A stretch of DNA of 64,000 bases from Abiotrophia sp965245735 (lineage in GTDB: Bacteria > Bacillota > Bacilli > Lactobacillales > Aerococcaceae), in contig CBDFAX010000008.1 in the NCBI GenBank assembly GCA_965245735.1, forward strand, positions 11,091 to 75,090. The letters are read 5' to 3'. Below the pieces are notes generated by a model. That model made no database searches, was not told where the DNA came from, and saw nothing but the letters and a program-made list of their open reading frames with translations. Every line of letters begins with the position of its first letter. The stretch's first letter is position 1. Positions 50,142 to 58,856 of the stretch are shown one piece after another. The position numbers and the translations under genes were made by a program.

Positions 50142-50167
50142 ATCCCCCTTTTTGGGGGATATTTTTG
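50142..50167 (+). terminator. Terminator after the exporter operon
   Basis: Perfect stem ATCCCCC-TTTTT-GGGGGAT followed by ATTTTTG. Confidence 0.9.
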
Positions 50168-50202
50168 TTAATAGACTTATGGGAGATTCTTCTGATTATA
50201 GC

Positions 50203-50231
50203 TTGCAATTCTTGATAGTCTCGCGTATAAT
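50203..50231 (+). promoter_or_regulatory. rpsF-ssb-rpsR promoter
   Basis: TTGCAA (50203-50208), 17-base spacer, perfect TATAAT (50226-50231). A hairpin GAGTATG/CATACTC (50242-50265) follows in the leader, where S6:S18 autoregulatory RNA is found in other bacteria; the match to that motif is not certain. Confidence 0.75.
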
Positions 50232-50309
50232 TAATAGATGTGAGTATGTGACTATTTCCATACTCTCCTTGCTCTTTATGAGCCAATAGTCCAAAAGGAG
50301 GTGCAGTCA

Positions 50310-50609
50310 ATGAGTCAAGCAACTAAATACGAAATCTTGTACATCATCCGTCCTGATTTAACAGATGACGCCAAGAAAGAATTGGTCGAGCGTTTCGATT
50401 CAATCTTAACTGAGAACGGTACTGAAGTTGTTGAATCGAAAGACTGGGCGAAAAAACGTTTTGCTTACGAAATCAACGACTACAAAGAAGGTATTTACCA
50501 TATCGTGAATGTTGTCGCTGAAAACGCACAAGGCATTAACGAATTCGACCGTCTTGCGAAAATCAACCGTGACATTTTACGTCACATGATCGTCAAAGTC
50601 GAAGCTTAA
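50310..50609 (+). CDS. rpsF: 30S ribosomal protein S6
   Basis: A 99-residue small-subunit protein that pairs with S18. Start ATG 50310 (MSQATKYEILYIIRPDLTDD) follows AAAGGAGGTG; a longer GTG-initiated frame only translates the ribosome binding site. The KKRFAYEINDYKEGIYH core is typical. First gene of rpsF-ssb-rpsR. Confidence 0.97.
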   Translation: MSQATKYEILYIIRPDLTDDAKKELVERFDSILTENGTEVVESKDWAKKRFAYEINDYKEGIYHIVNVVAENAQGINEFDRLAKINRDILRHMIVKVEA

Positions 50610-50610
50610 T

Positions 50611-50626
50611 TGTTTCACGTGAAACA
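50611..50626. other. parS site 1
   Basis: TGTTTCACGTGAAACA, a perfect match to the Firmicute ParB-binding parS consensus, placed between rpsF and ssb. Confidence 0.97.
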
Positions 50627-50645
50627 TCTTGAGGGAGGAACCAGC

Positions 50646-51164
50646 ATGAATACTGTACAATTAGTCGGACGTTTAACCCGTGATGTTGAATTACGTTTTA
50701 CCTCATCTGGCACTGCAGTCGGTTCTTTTACCATTGCGGTTAACCGTAATTTTACTAACCAACAAGGTGAACGTGAAGCGGACTTCATTTCGTGTGTGAT
50801 TTGGCGGAAGGCAGCTGAAAACTTAGCTAACTTCACGCGTAAAGGTTCCTTGATTGCTATTGATGGACGTCTTCAAACACGTTCATACGATAATCAACAA
50901 GGCCAACGAGTATATGTAACCGAAGTGGTTGTTAACAACTTCGACTTGCTAGAATCTCGTTCTGTGACTGAACAACGTCCTGTCTCTAGCCCAAACACTG
51001 ATCACCAAGCAGGTGCTTATAGTGCAGGTGGAGGCCAAGGTTACCAATCACAGCCACAAATGAATCAAAATAACTATAATCAATCATTTTCTTCATCAAA
51101 TACTTCTCCATTTATGGATGAAGGTCACCCAATTGATATTTCTGAAGATGATTTACCATTCTAA
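50646..51164 (+). CDS. ssb: Single-stranded DNA-binding protein
   Basis: A 172-residue SSB that coats single-stranded DNA in replication and repair. Start ATG 50646 after GAGGGAGGAA. The OB fold is residues 1-107 (NTVQLVGRLTRDVELRFTSSG), followed by a Gln/Ser/Asn-rich flexible tail and the acidic protein-binding tip DISEDDLPF. A parS site lies just upstream in the operon. Confidence 0.97.
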   Translation: MNTVQLVGRLTRDVELRFTSSGTAVGSFTIAVNRNFTNQQGEREADFISCVIWRKAAENLANFTRKGSLIAIDGRLQTRSYDNQQGQRVYVTEVVVNNFDLLESRSVTEQRPVSSPNTDHQAGAYSAGGGQGYQSQPQMNQNNYNQSFSSSNTSPFMDEGHPIDISEDDLPF

Positions 51165-51186
51165 AAATTAAGAAGGAGTATGACAT

Positions 51187-51432
51187 ATGGCTGAACAACA
51201 ACAACGCCGTGGCGGTCGTCGCCGTCGTAGAAAAGTATGTTTCTTCTGCGCAAACCATATCGATCATCCTGACTACAAAGACGTAGATTTACTCAAACGT
51301 TTCATTTCTGAAAAAGGGAAAATCTTACCACGTCGTGTAACTGGGACTTGCGCGAAGCACCAACGTGCTTTAACCGTTGCTATTAAACGTGCACGAATTA
51401 TGGGTCTTTTACCATTTACTGTACAAGACTAA
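51187..51432 (+). CDS. rpsR: 30S ribosomal protein S18
   Basis: An 81-residue ribosomal protein with the usual CFFCANHIDHPDYKDVDLLKRFISEKGKILPRRVTGTCAKHQR core; the cysteines suggest a zinc-binding (C+) form like L33. Last gene of the rpsF operon, 22 bases after ssb. Confidence 0.97.
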   Translation: MAEQQQRRGGRRRRRKVCFFCANHIDHPDYKDVDLLKRFISEKGKILPRRVTGTCAKHQRALTVAIKRARIMGLLPFTVQD

Positions 51433-51441
51433 GAATTTACT

Positions 51442-51469
51442 GACTAGAGCCTCGGCTCTAGTCTTTTTT
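51442..51469 (+). terminator. Terminator after rpsR
   Basis: Perfect stem GACTAGAGCC-TC-GGCTCTAGTC followed by TTTTTT; its T run leads straight into parS site 2. Confidence 0.92.
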
Positions 51470-51484
51470 GTTTCACGTGAAACA
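51469..51484. other. parS site 2
   Basis: TGTTTCACGTGAAACA, perfect, between rpsR and gdpP. Confidence 0.97.
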
Positions 51485-51556
51485 TTCCTGCTCAACTAGA
51501 GAAACTAGAATAAATGTGGTAAAATAGAGGAGAATAAAACTACTAGGAGGTGGACA

Positions 51557-53563
51557 GTGAAAAAAGATAGAATAAGGCAGTTTATAAAACTGTTGGACCG
51601 TTCTTCAATGAAGTGGCCAGTATTGTTTTTTACCGTCTTTTATCTCTCTATTATTCTAGCAACCCTTGCTTATATGCCCTGGATAGCACTTCTAATGCTA
51701 GTGTTAATGTTCTTATTCATACTGATTGGATTTAATCATTTTGAAGGTTACATGCGATATTTAGAGCAACAGTACTCTAGTGTGGCACCAACCTTGCACT
51801 TAGCGCAAGAAGATGCCTTGTATCGTGCTCCTATTGCGGTGCTTATCTACAATAATAAGCACGAGGTAGCCTGGGTTAACCCAGAGTTTCAGCATCATTA
51901 TGGAAATTTACAACTTCTGGGACAGCCACTTGCTAAGTTGCATCCAGGTCTAGGAGAAATTGTAAATCAAGAAAACCCAGAAAAACAATGGCAAACTATT
52001 GAGATAAATCAAAAGTATTACCGTTATCTACATCAACCGTCCTATCAGGCGATTTACTTTATTGATCAAACGCCTGAACATGAGATGGTAGCTCAAAGAG
52101 CTTATGATCGTATAGTCTTTGGTTACTTGCTCATTGACGAATACGATGAATTAGTACAGTCCATGGATGACAGTGAGACTTCGCTCTTTGATGCTAAACT
52201 ATTAAATGGTTTGCGAGAATGGGCTAATCAATTCAACCTTTATCTCAAACGTTTAGAAGATGATCGGTTTTTAATCTTAGCTAATCAAGCGGCCCTAGAT
52301 GTGTTGGAGAAGGATAAATTCAAAACGCTAGAAAGCATAAAAGAAACAGAAGCTAAACAGTCAATCCCTGTATCGATAAGTGTAGGGCTTGCATACTCAG
52401 AAAACACCTACTATGGTCTTGATGAACTAGCCAATCAAGCTCAACTTAATGTAGAGTTATCTTTAGCGCGTGGGGGTGATCAGACTGTAGTTCGCTCACA
52501 CAACGGTCAAGCCCGTTTCTATGGTGGTAAGTTGAACGTTAACCAAAAACGCTCAATTACACGTTCTAAATTGGTTTATCAGGCCTTACTGACCTCTGTC
52601 GAACAAGCCAACCGTGTGATTATTGCCGGCCATAAATATCCTGATATGGATGCTGTTGCGTCAGCCTTAGGAATTCATAAAATTGTAAGCCAACAGGGTA
52701 AATTTGCTAGAATTATCCTTGATCGTCAGGAGTTATCTGATGATGTGGCTCAGCTTCTTGAATTTCCTGCAATCAAGAATGAGGCCTCCAATCTATTCAT
52801 TAGCTTAGAGGAAGCTCAAGAGATTGTTGATAATCGTACTCTCGTTGTCATGGTAGATCACCACAGACCTAGCTTATCTGCTGCTGGCCCATTAGTGAAT
52901 GAGCATGAGGTGGTCATTATTGATCATCACCGCCGAAGTGAAGATTTCCCTGCTAAACCAGTCCTAACCTTCATTGAGCCTTATGCCTCATCAACGTCAG
53001 AATTAGTTACGGAATTCTTCATCTATATGCGTAACAGTCACGAAACACTGAACAAAACAGAGGCAACAGCTCTCTTAGCTGGTATTATTGTGGACACTAA
53101 TAACTTTGCCAGTCGAACAGGGTCGAGAACTTTTGATGCAGCAAGCTATCTTAAGTCTCGTGGTGCTAATGAACACTTAATTCAGCAGCTGCTTAAGGAA
53201 GATCTTAAGCGATTGTTAGAGCGTAACGAGATTATAGCTCAAGCACATTATATCGGCAAAGATATTATTGTAGCTAAGGCTCAAGAGGGAAAAGTTTATG
53301 ACAATGTGACAGCCTCTCAAGCAGCGGATGTCATGCTGACACTTAAAAAAGTAGAAGCTTCTTTTGTTATATTTGAGCGCCCTGATCAAACAATCGGTAT
53401 TAGTGCCCGTTCCATGGGTGGGCTTAATGTCCAGACTTTGATGGAAGAAATGGGTGGAGGTGGTCATTTGACTACTGCTGCGACTCAAATAAAGGAATCA
53501 AGTCTTGATCAAGTCTATCAAGATTTACTAGAGACCATTCAACGTAATAAGGAGGAAAGTTGA
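51557..53563 (+). CDS. gdpP: Cyclic-di-AMP phosphodiesterase GdpP
   Basis: A 668-residue membrane protein that degrades c-di-AMP. Two N-terminal helices (residues 15-60), a PAS-like domain, a degenerate GGDEF domain (about 175-305) and a DHH-DHHA1 phosphodiesterase from about 345 (VIIAGHKYPDMDAVASA, VVMVDHHRPS, VIIDHHRRSEDF, DTNNFASRTGSRTFDAA, and GGGGHLTTAATQ). All metal ligands are present. Starts at GTG 51557 after AGGAGG. Overlaps rplI by a few bases. Confidence 0.96.
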   Translation: MKKDRIRQFIKLLDRSSMKWPVLFFTVFYLSIILATLAYMPWIALLMLVLMFLFILIGFNHFEGYMRYLEQQYSSVAPTLHLAQEDALYRAPIAVLIYNNKHEVAWVNPEFQHHYGNLQLLGQPLAKLHPGLGEIVNQENPEKQWQTIEINQKYYRYLHQPSYQAIYFIDQTPEHEMVAQRAYDRIVFGYLLIDEYDELVQSMDDSETSLFDAKLLNGLREWANQFNLYLKRLEDDRFLILANQAALDVLEKDKFKTLESIKETEAKQSIPVSISVGLAYSENTYYGLDELANQAQLNVELSLARGGDQTVVRSHNGQARFYGGKLNVNQKRSITRSKLVYQALLTSVEQANRVIIAGHKYPDMDAVASALGIHKIVSQQGKFARIILDRQELSDDVAQLLEFPAIKNEASNLFISLEEAQEIVDNRTLVVMVDHHRPSLSAAGPLVNEHEVVIIDHHRRSEDFPAKPVLTFIEPYASSTSELVTEFFIYMRNSHETLNKTEATALLAGIIVDTNNFASRTGSRTFDAASYLKSRGANEHLIQQLLKEDLKRLLERNEIIAQAHYIGKDIIVAKAQEGKVYDNVTASQAADVMLTLKKVEASFVIFERPDQTIGISARSMGGLNVQTLMEEMGGGGHLTTAATQIKESSLDQVYQDLLETIQRNKEES

Positions 53564-54015
53564 TGAAAGTAATCTTACTACAAGACGTCAAAAAACAAGG
53601 AAAAAAGGGTCAATTGATTGAAGTATCGGAGGGCTATGGCCGTAACTACTTAATCAAGAATGGCTTAGCTAAACTTGCTGATAATGCCGCAGTTAATCAA
53701 TTAAATGCCGAAAATAAAGCTAAGGCTCGCTTAGAGGCTGAAGAATTGGCACAAGCAAAAGACCTTAAAGAAAAACTCGAAGATGAAAAAACTGTGATTG
53801 TAATTAAAGCAAAATCAGGTGCAGATGGTCGTCTCTTTGGGACCATCCCATCGAAACAAATCGCTGAAGAACTTAAAAAACAGTATAACCTCAGTATTGA
53901 TAAACGCAAGATTCAATTAGAACAAAACTTAGCTTCCTTAGGCTACCACCATGTAGCAGCTAAGTTACATCATGACGTGACCGCCAAACTTAACGTTCAT
54001 GTTGTAGAATCCTAA
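53563..54015 (+). CDS. rplI: 50S ribosomal protein L9
   Basis: A 150-residue protein with two globular domains joined by a long helix: N-terminal MKVILLQDVKKQGKKGQLIEVSEGYGRNYLIKNGLA and C-terminal domain from about residue 80. The ATG overlaps the gdpP stop, so the two are coupled. In many relatives dnaB follows; here a terminator and parS do. Confidence 0.97.
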   Translation: MKVILLQDVKKQGKKGQLIEVSEGYGRNYLIKNGLAKLADNAAVNQLNAENKAKARLEAEELAQAKDLKEKLEDEKTVIVIKAKSGADGRLFGTIPSKQIAEELKKQYNLSIDKRKIQLEQNLASLGYHHVAAKLHHDVTAKLNVHVVES

Positions 54016-54026
54016 GTTTACATCTT

Positions 54027-54056
54027 AAAGGGACTGACTTAGTCAGTCCCTTTATT
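54027..54056 (+). terminator. Terminator after rplI
   Basis: Stem AAAGGGACTGACT-TA-GTCAGTCCCTTT followed by ATTGTTT, running into parS site 3. Confidence 0.88.
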
Positions 54057-54071
54057 GTTTCACGTGAAACA
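54056..54071. other. parS site 3
   Basis: TGTTTCACGTGAAACA, perfect, between rplI and rsmG and about 1.6 kb from parB. Confidence 0.97.
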
Positions 54072-54148
54072 TTCGACCTAATTAGAGACAAAAATGGGCA
54101 GCTATCAGTTGCTATTTTTTCGGATATACGGTAAAGTAAATAGTGGTT

Positions 54149-54168
54149 GTGAAACTTTTTTGTTTCAC
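54149..54168. repeat. Inverted, swapped parS half-sites
   Basis: GTGAAAC (54149-54155) and GTTTCAC (54162-54168) are the two parS half-sites in reversed order, separated by T's; they form a hairpin just upstream of rsmG. It is not a canonical ParB site. Confidence 0.6.
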
Positions 54169-54199
54169 GGATTATTCACAAGAAAGAAGGCTCTCATCC

Positions 54200-54922
54200 A
54201 TGAATCCAGAGACATTTATTGCCCAATGCGCCGCCCATGGACTAGTGCTGAATGACCAGCAAATTACCCAATTTGAGCGCTACTTTCAACTCTTGGTTGA
54301 GTGGAATGAGAAAATGAATTTGACGGCCATTACCCAACGTGAAGAAGTCTACCTCAAGCATTTTTATGACTGCTTAATGGCTCTATGGAATATGCCTTTG
54401 GATGATTACGCTCTTCAACTCTGTGATGTTGGGGCTGGCGCAGGATTTCCAAGTATCCCATTAAAAATCGCTCATCCAGAGTTACAAGTGACTATTGTCG
54501 ATTCGCTTCAAAAGCGTCTGACTTTTATTGATCATTTGGCTCAGGAACTTGACCTAGAAGGGGTAACCTGTGTCCATGGACGCGCGGAAGATGTAGGGCA
54601 GAACCCTGCCTATCGAGGTCAGTTTGACTTAGTAACAGCTCGGGCGGTCGCAAGCCTTAATGTTCTAGCAGAATACTGCCTTCCTTTAGTTAAGATTGGA
54701 GGCCAGTTCTTGGCATTGAAAGCACAGAAGTCAGATCAGGAGCTGGAAGAAGCAGGAGCAGCCATTCGTGTTCTAGGTGCCAAGCTAATCAAGGTAACGG
54801 AAGACCAGTTGCCAGTTGAGTCAGCAGACCGTCGTTATATTCTGATTCAAAAAACAAAAGAGACGCCTAATAAGTATCCACGCAAGGCAGGTAAACCGGC
54901 CAAAGATCCAATAAAAGCCTAG
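54200..54922 (+). CDS. rsmG: 16S rRNA (guanine-N7) methyltransferase RsmG
   Basis: A 240-residue SAM-dependent methyltransferase that modifies G527 of 16S rRNA; loss gives low-level streptomycin resistance. Start ATG 54200 (MNPETFIAQCAAHGLVL). The SAM-binding DVGAGAGFPSIPLKIAHPELQVTIVDSLQKR is intact. First of rsmG-parA-parB. Confidence 0.95.
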   Translation: MNPETFIAQCAAHGLVLNDQQITQFERYFQLLVEWNEKMNLTAITQREEVYLKHFYDCLMALWNMPLDDYALQLCDVGAGAGFPSIPLKIAHPELQVTIVDSLQKRLTFIDHLAQELDLEGVTCVHGRAEDVGQNPAYRGQFDLVTARAVASLNVLAEYCLPLVKIGGQFLALKAQKSDQELEEAGAAIRVLGAKLIKVTEDQLPVESADRRYILIQKTKETPNKYPRKAGKPAKDPIKA

Positions 54923-54932
54923 GAGGTAAGCT

Positions 54933-55694
54933 ATGGGAAGAATGATTGCAATCGGAAATCAGAAGGGTGGCGTTGGTAAAACAACGACTACCGTCAACTT
55001 GGGTGCTGCCTTGGCTTTCCAAGGAAAGAAAGTCCTGATTATTGATATGGACTCACAGGGGAATGCAACCAGTGGTTTGGGGATTGAACGGGCTGACGTT
55101 AAGCAAAGCGTCTACGAAGTCCTAGTTGATCAAATTGAAGCAGCGGGAGCTATCTTGCCAACTTCTCGCGAGAATCTCTGGATTTTACCGTCTACTCTCC
55201 AATTAGCAGGGGCGGAGATTGAACTTGCAACAGCAGACCACCGCGAATCAAGGCTCAAACAGGCTATTGAACCTATCAAGGCTGACTACGATTATATTTT
55301 AGTAGACTGTCCACCGTCATTAGGCCAGCTATCGCTCAATGCTTTTACAGCAAGTGATACCATCTTAATTCCAGTACAGTGCGAATACTATGCCTTAGAA
55401 GGTTTGAGCCAACTCTTAAACACTATACGCTTGGTTCAACGTACCTATAATAAGAACTTTCGGATTGAAGGCGTACTCTTGACCATGTTGGATGCTCGAA
55501 CCAATTTGGGTTATGAAGTGGTTGAAGAAGTACGTAAATATTTCCAAGAAAAAGTCTATCAGACAATCATTACACGTAATGTCCGACTCTCTGAAGCGCC
55601 ATCCTATGGTCAGTCGGTTATAGACTATGATCCAAAATCTCGTGGAGCTGAAATGTATATGGACTTAGCCAAGGAGGTGGCTGCAAATGGCTAA
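54933..55694 (+). CDS. parA: Chromosome partition ATPase ParA (Soj)
   Basis: A 253-residue Walker-type ATPase acting with ParB in origin segregation and DnaA control. Deviant Walker A GNQKGGVGKTTTTVNLGAALA, then DMDSQGNATSGLG and LVDCPPSLGQLSLNAF. Overlaps parB by 8 bases. Three parS sites are within 4.5 kb. Confidence 0.96.
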   Translation: MGRMIAIGNQKGGVGKTTTTVNLGAALAFQGKKVLIIDMDSQGNATSGLGIERADVKQSVYEVLVDQIEAAGAILPTSRENLWILPSTLQLAGAEIELATADHRESRLKQAIEPIKADYDYILVDCPPSLGQLSLNAFTASDTILIPVQCEYYALEGLSQLLNTIRLVQRTYNKNFRIEGVLLTMLDARTNLGYEVVEEVRKYFQEKVYQTIITRNVRLSEAPSYGQSVIDYDPKSRGAEMYMDLAKEVAANG

Positions 55695-56580
55695 TAAACC
55701 AAAACCTAAGCAAAAAAGAAGTGGTTTGGGTCGGGGCATGGAGGCCTTGTTTACTCCGTTAGAGGAAACGCCATCGGAATTCGAACAAGTTGAAGAAATT
55801 ACCCTGGAAGATATCCGACCTAATCCACATCAACCGCGTAAACATTTTAATGAAGAGGCCCTAAATGAATTGGCAGACTCCATCCGAAATAACGGTGTTT
55901 TCCAACCTATTATCGTGCGTAAGTCAGCCATCAAAGGCTATGAACTAGTGGCCGGCGAACGTCGGGTTAGAGCTAGTCGTCTAGCGGGGCTCACCACCAT
56001 TCCGGCCATTGTCCGCCAACTTGATGAGCGGGTGATGATTGAGATTGCCGTCCTAGAAAACTTGCAACGGGAAGACTTGAGTCCACTGGAAGAGGCGGAA
56101 GCCTACGACATGCTCATGAATAAGTTGAATTTGACCCAGGCAGAAGTGGCTGAACGTATGGGTAAGAGCCGACCTTATATTGCCAATTATCTACGTCTCT
56201 TAACTTTACCAGATGAAGTGAAGAAATTGGTTCAAAAAGAAGCACTATCTATGGGTCAAGCAAGAACCCTTCTGTCTCTTAAGGATAAGAAGCAGTTAGT
56301 GACTCTAGCACAACGTGTCATCAAGGAACAACTAACAGTCCGTCAGTTAGAAGACTTGGTACAACAACTCAATGAGAAGTCCCAGGCCAAACAAATCAAA
56401 AAAACAAAGAAAGCAGATAAAAAGCCATCATATATCTTAGCTTGCGAGCAAAAACTGCAAGAACGCTTTGGCACCATGGCCTTGATTCAACAGCGGGGTG
56501 ACAAGGGTAAGATTGAGATTGAATATATGGATGAATCTGACCTCATGCGTATCCTAGATTTGCTACAAATTCAAGCCTAG
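55687..56580 (+). CDS. parB: Chromosome partition protein ParB (Spo0J)
   Basis: A 297-residue CTP-dependent DNA clamp that loads at parS. The N-terminal GLGRGMEALF peptide contacts ParA; the CTP site includes the GERRVRASRLAG motif; a helix-turn-helix DNA-binding domain is at about 140-210 (LTQAEVAERMGKSRPYIANYLRLLTLP); the C-terminus is a dimerisation domain. The parS sites at 50611, 51469 and 54056 are its expected targets. Confidence 0.96.
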   Translation: MANKPKPKQKRSGLGRGMEALFTPLEETPSEFEQVEEITLEDIRPNPHQPRKHFNEEALNELADSIRNNGVFQPIIVRKSAIKGYELVAGERRVRASRLAGLTTIPAIVRQLDERVMIEIAVLENLQREDLSPLEEAEAYDMLMNKLNLTQAEVAERMGKSRPYIANYLRLLTLPDEVKKLVQKEALSMGQARTLLSLKDKKQLVTLAQRVIKEQLTVRQLEDLVQQLNEKSQAKQIKKTKKADKKPSYILACEQKLQERFGTMALIQQRGDKGKIEIEYMDESDLMRILDLLQIQA

Positions 56581-56591
56581 GAGGGAACCAT

Positions 56592-56792
56592 ATGCAAAAA
56601 GACTATGATCTTCATGACATTATCGAGATGAAAAAGCCTCATGCTTGCCAAACTAACCGTTGGCAGATTATCCGTATGGGCATGGACATCCGAATCAAAT
56701 GCTGTCACTGCGGACATATTGTGACCTTAACCCGGCGTGACTTTGAAAAACGACTTAAGAAAATTAAAGAAAAAGCGCCCGAAAAAATCTAG
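56592..56792 (+). CDS. DUF951 family zinc-ribbon-like protein
   Basis: A 66-residue protein of the DUF951 family (DLHDIIEMKKPHACQTNRWQIIRMGMDIRIKCCHCGHIVTLTRRDFEKRLKKI). Conserved His/Cys residues (HxC and CxxC) suggest a zinc ribbon and RNA or protein binding; function unknown. Lies between parB and ychF, its usual place in Firmicutes. Confidence 0.9.
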   Translation: MQKDYDLHDIIEMKKPHACQTNRWQIIRMGMDIRIKCCHCGHIVTLTRRDFEKRLKKIKEKAPEKI

Positions 56793-56807
56793 CTAAAGAA
56801 AGAGTGA

Positions 56808-57914
56808 ATGACATTGGCATTAACAGCCGGTATTGTAGGTCTTCCTAACGTTGGGAAATCTACCCTATTCAATGCAATTACAAAAGCAGGTGTCGAAGCG
56901 GCTAACTATCCCTTCGCTACCATCGATCCAAACGTCGGGATTGTTGAAGTTCCTGATCAACGTCTGATTGAAATTACCAAACTAGTTAAACCTAAAAAGA
57001 CGGTACCAACCGCAATCGAATTTACCGATATTGCCGGGATTGTAAAAGGCGCAAGCCGTGGTGAGGGTCTGGGTAACAAGTTCTTAAGCCATATTCGCCA
57101 AGTTGACGCCATTTGTCACGTGGTACGTTGTTTTGCCGATGGCAATATTACGCACGTTTCAGGCAAGGTAGACCCACTTTCAGATATTGAAACTATTAAC
57201 CTAGAATTGATTCTGGCCGATTTGGAAACCATCGATAAGCGTATTGGACGTGTAGCCAAACTAGCTAAATCTAAAGATAAGGATGCAGTAGCGGAATTAG
57301 AGGTTCTAGAAAAGTTAAAAGCTGCGTTAGAAGATAATCAACTGGCTAACTCTGTTGAATTCTACGATGAGCAACTGCCTTATGTCCGTAACCTCTTCCT
57401 TTTGACGCGTAAAAAGATGCTTTACGTTGCCAATATTGGTGAAGATGAAGTGGTGGACCCGTCTGATAATCCTTATTTGGCTCAGGTTCGTGAATTAGCA
57501 GCTAGCCAAGGTGCAGATGTCGTGCCTATTTGTGCGCGTCTGGAAGAAGAAATTGCTGAATTGGATGATGAAGAAAAAGCTGTCTTCTTAGAAGACTTTG
57601 GTTTGCAAGAATCAGGTTTGGACCGTCTTATCCAACATGTCTATAGCCTCTTAGGACTAGCCACTTACTTTACGGCTGGGGAACAAGAAGTTCGGGCCTG
57701 GACCTTCAAACAGGGTATGAAAGCACCACAAGCTGCTGGGATTATTCACTCTGACTTTGAACGTGGCTTCATTCGAGCTGAGACAGTCTCTTATCAAGAT
57801 TTAGTCACTTACCAAAGTATGCAAGCTGCCAAAGAGGCCGGTCGTGTACGTTCAGAAGGTAAAGAATACGTCGTACAAGATGGCGACATTATGCTGTTCC
57901 GCTTTAACGTATAG
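56808..57914 (+). CDS. ychF: Ribosome-binding ATPase YchF
   Basis: A 368-residue Obg-family P-loop protein that hydrolyses ATP and binds ribosomes. G1 GLPNVGKSTLFNAITKAG, G2/G3 DIAGIVKGASRGEGLGNKFLSHIRQ, a coiled-coil region at about 130-205, and a C-terminal TGS domain (TFKQGMKAPQAAGIIHSDFERGFIRAE). Full length. The TYFTAGEQEVRAW motif is typical. Confidence 0.97.
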   Translation: MTLALTAGIVGLPNVGKSTLFNAITKAGVEAANYPFATIDPNVGIVEVPDQRLIEITKLVKPKKTVPTAIEFTDIAGIVKGASRGEGLGNKFLSHIRQVDAICHVVRCFADGNITHVSGKVDPLSDIETINLELILADLETIDKRIGRVAKLAKSKDKDAVAELEVLEKLKAALEDNQLANSVEFYDEQLPYVRNLFLLTRKKMLYVANIGEDEVVDPSDNPYLAQVRELAASQGADVVPICARLEEEIAELDDEEKAVFLEDFGLQESGLDRLIQHVYSLLGLATYFTAGEQEVRAWTFKQGMKAPQAAGIIHSDFERGFIRAETVSYQDLVTYQSMQAAKEAGRVRSEGKEYVVQDGDIMLFRFNV

Positions 57915-57932
57915 CCTATAGGAGGAAGAATC

Positions 57933-58673
57933 ATGACTGAAGAAATTAAACAAACAGAGCATGTAGAGACGGAAGCAGAGGTTGCAGTTGAGGAGGCTTC
58001 TGCCAGCTTAACAGAGTCAGAAATTTTTGGCCGTTTAACCAAACGTAACCAACAATATATGTTGACCCTGGACAGAAACTTAGCTGCTGCTAATCTAACC
58101 GAGTCTATTCGACAACAAATCTACCAAGAAATGTGCGAAACCTTGGAAGAGGGTCAACAGACAGGTCAGACTGCCCGTCAATTATATGGCACGCCGACTG
58201 AATGTACGGCTGTTATCTTAGAACAGCAGTTTCCTAGCGATGAAGAAGGCGAGCGCTCAGCCGATTGGAAGATTGCCCTCGATGGTGGCTTACTATTAGG
58301 ATCTGTTTTTACTTTGATCACGGGCTTCTCGCTTATGCGTCAAGGGGAACATAGTGAAGCAACAATCAACAATATGGGCTTAATCACCTTAATCGTTAAC
58401 TACTTAGTGGCAGGGATTGCTATGCTGATTGTGTCCAAGGTACTACCAGACATGGATGCGCCTAAAGGCAAGCGCGGCTACTTTAAATACTTTTCTGTGT
58501 CTTCTTTAGCTATGCTAGGGTGGATTGTTGCTGTCAGCATCTCGAGCGTCATCTTCCCAACGGCTATCAATCCAGTCTTTCCATATGATATCTACTTCAT
58601 TATAGGGGGCTTAACCTTCCTCTTGCGCTTCTATCTCAAAAAGCGGTGGAATATCAAGGGTGGCCTTTTCTAA
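57933..58673 (+). CDS. DUF1129 family membrane protein
   Basis: A 246-residue protein of the DUF1129 family: an N-terminal soluble helical part (LTKRNQQYMLTLDRNLAAANLTESIRQQIYQEMCETLEEGQQTGQTARQLYGTPTE) resembling the DUF1048-like N-terminal arm, then five or so membrane helices. Function unknown. Follows ychF by 18 bases and precedes a terminator, an order common in Lactobacillales. Confidence 0.8.
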   Translation: MTEEIKQTEHVETEAEVAVEEASASLTESEIFGRLTKRNQQYMLTLDRNLAAANLTESIRQQIYQEMCETLEEGQQTGQTARQLYGTPTECTAVILEQQFPSDEEGERSADWKIALDGGLLLGSVFTLITGFSLMRQGEHSEATINNMGLITLIVNYLVAGIAMLIVSKVLPDMDAPKGKRGYFKYFSVSSLAMLGWIVAVSISSVIFPTAINPVFPYDIYFIIGGLTFLLRFYLKKRWNIKGGLF

Positions 58674-58685
58674 CAAAATTGAAAG

Positions 58686-58717
58686 ACCGATTCAGTCGTA
58701 AGCTGAGTCGGTTTTTT
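58686..58717 (+). terminator. Terminator after the DUF1129 gene
   Basis: Stem ACCGATTCAG / CTGAGTCGGT (one G-U pair), then TTTTT. Confidence 0.88.
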
Positions 58718-58746
58718 AGTATGCAAGATCTAGGAGATTAAAGTAA

Positions 58747-58834
58747 AGCAACAAGATTAGAATTTAAAAAGAATGAGCCTTTAGGCTTGCCCCCAAGGGG
58801 CGAAAGTGGTATTTTATTAAAAATAACTGTTGCT
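58747..58834 (+). promoter_or_regulatory. Structured leader of guaB (riboswitch-like, unassigned)
   Basis: AGCAACA (58747-58753) can pair with TGTTGCT (58828-58834), closing a loop that holds two small hairpins, AGCC-TTTA-GGCT (58776-58787) and GCCCC-CAA-GGGGC (58789-58801), followed by GAAAGTGG. The downstream arm lies 9 bases before the AAAGGAGG ribosome binding site. I recognise no known riboswitch class. Confidence 0.35.
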
Positions 58835-58856
58835 GAGAGTCAAAGGAGGAAATAGA

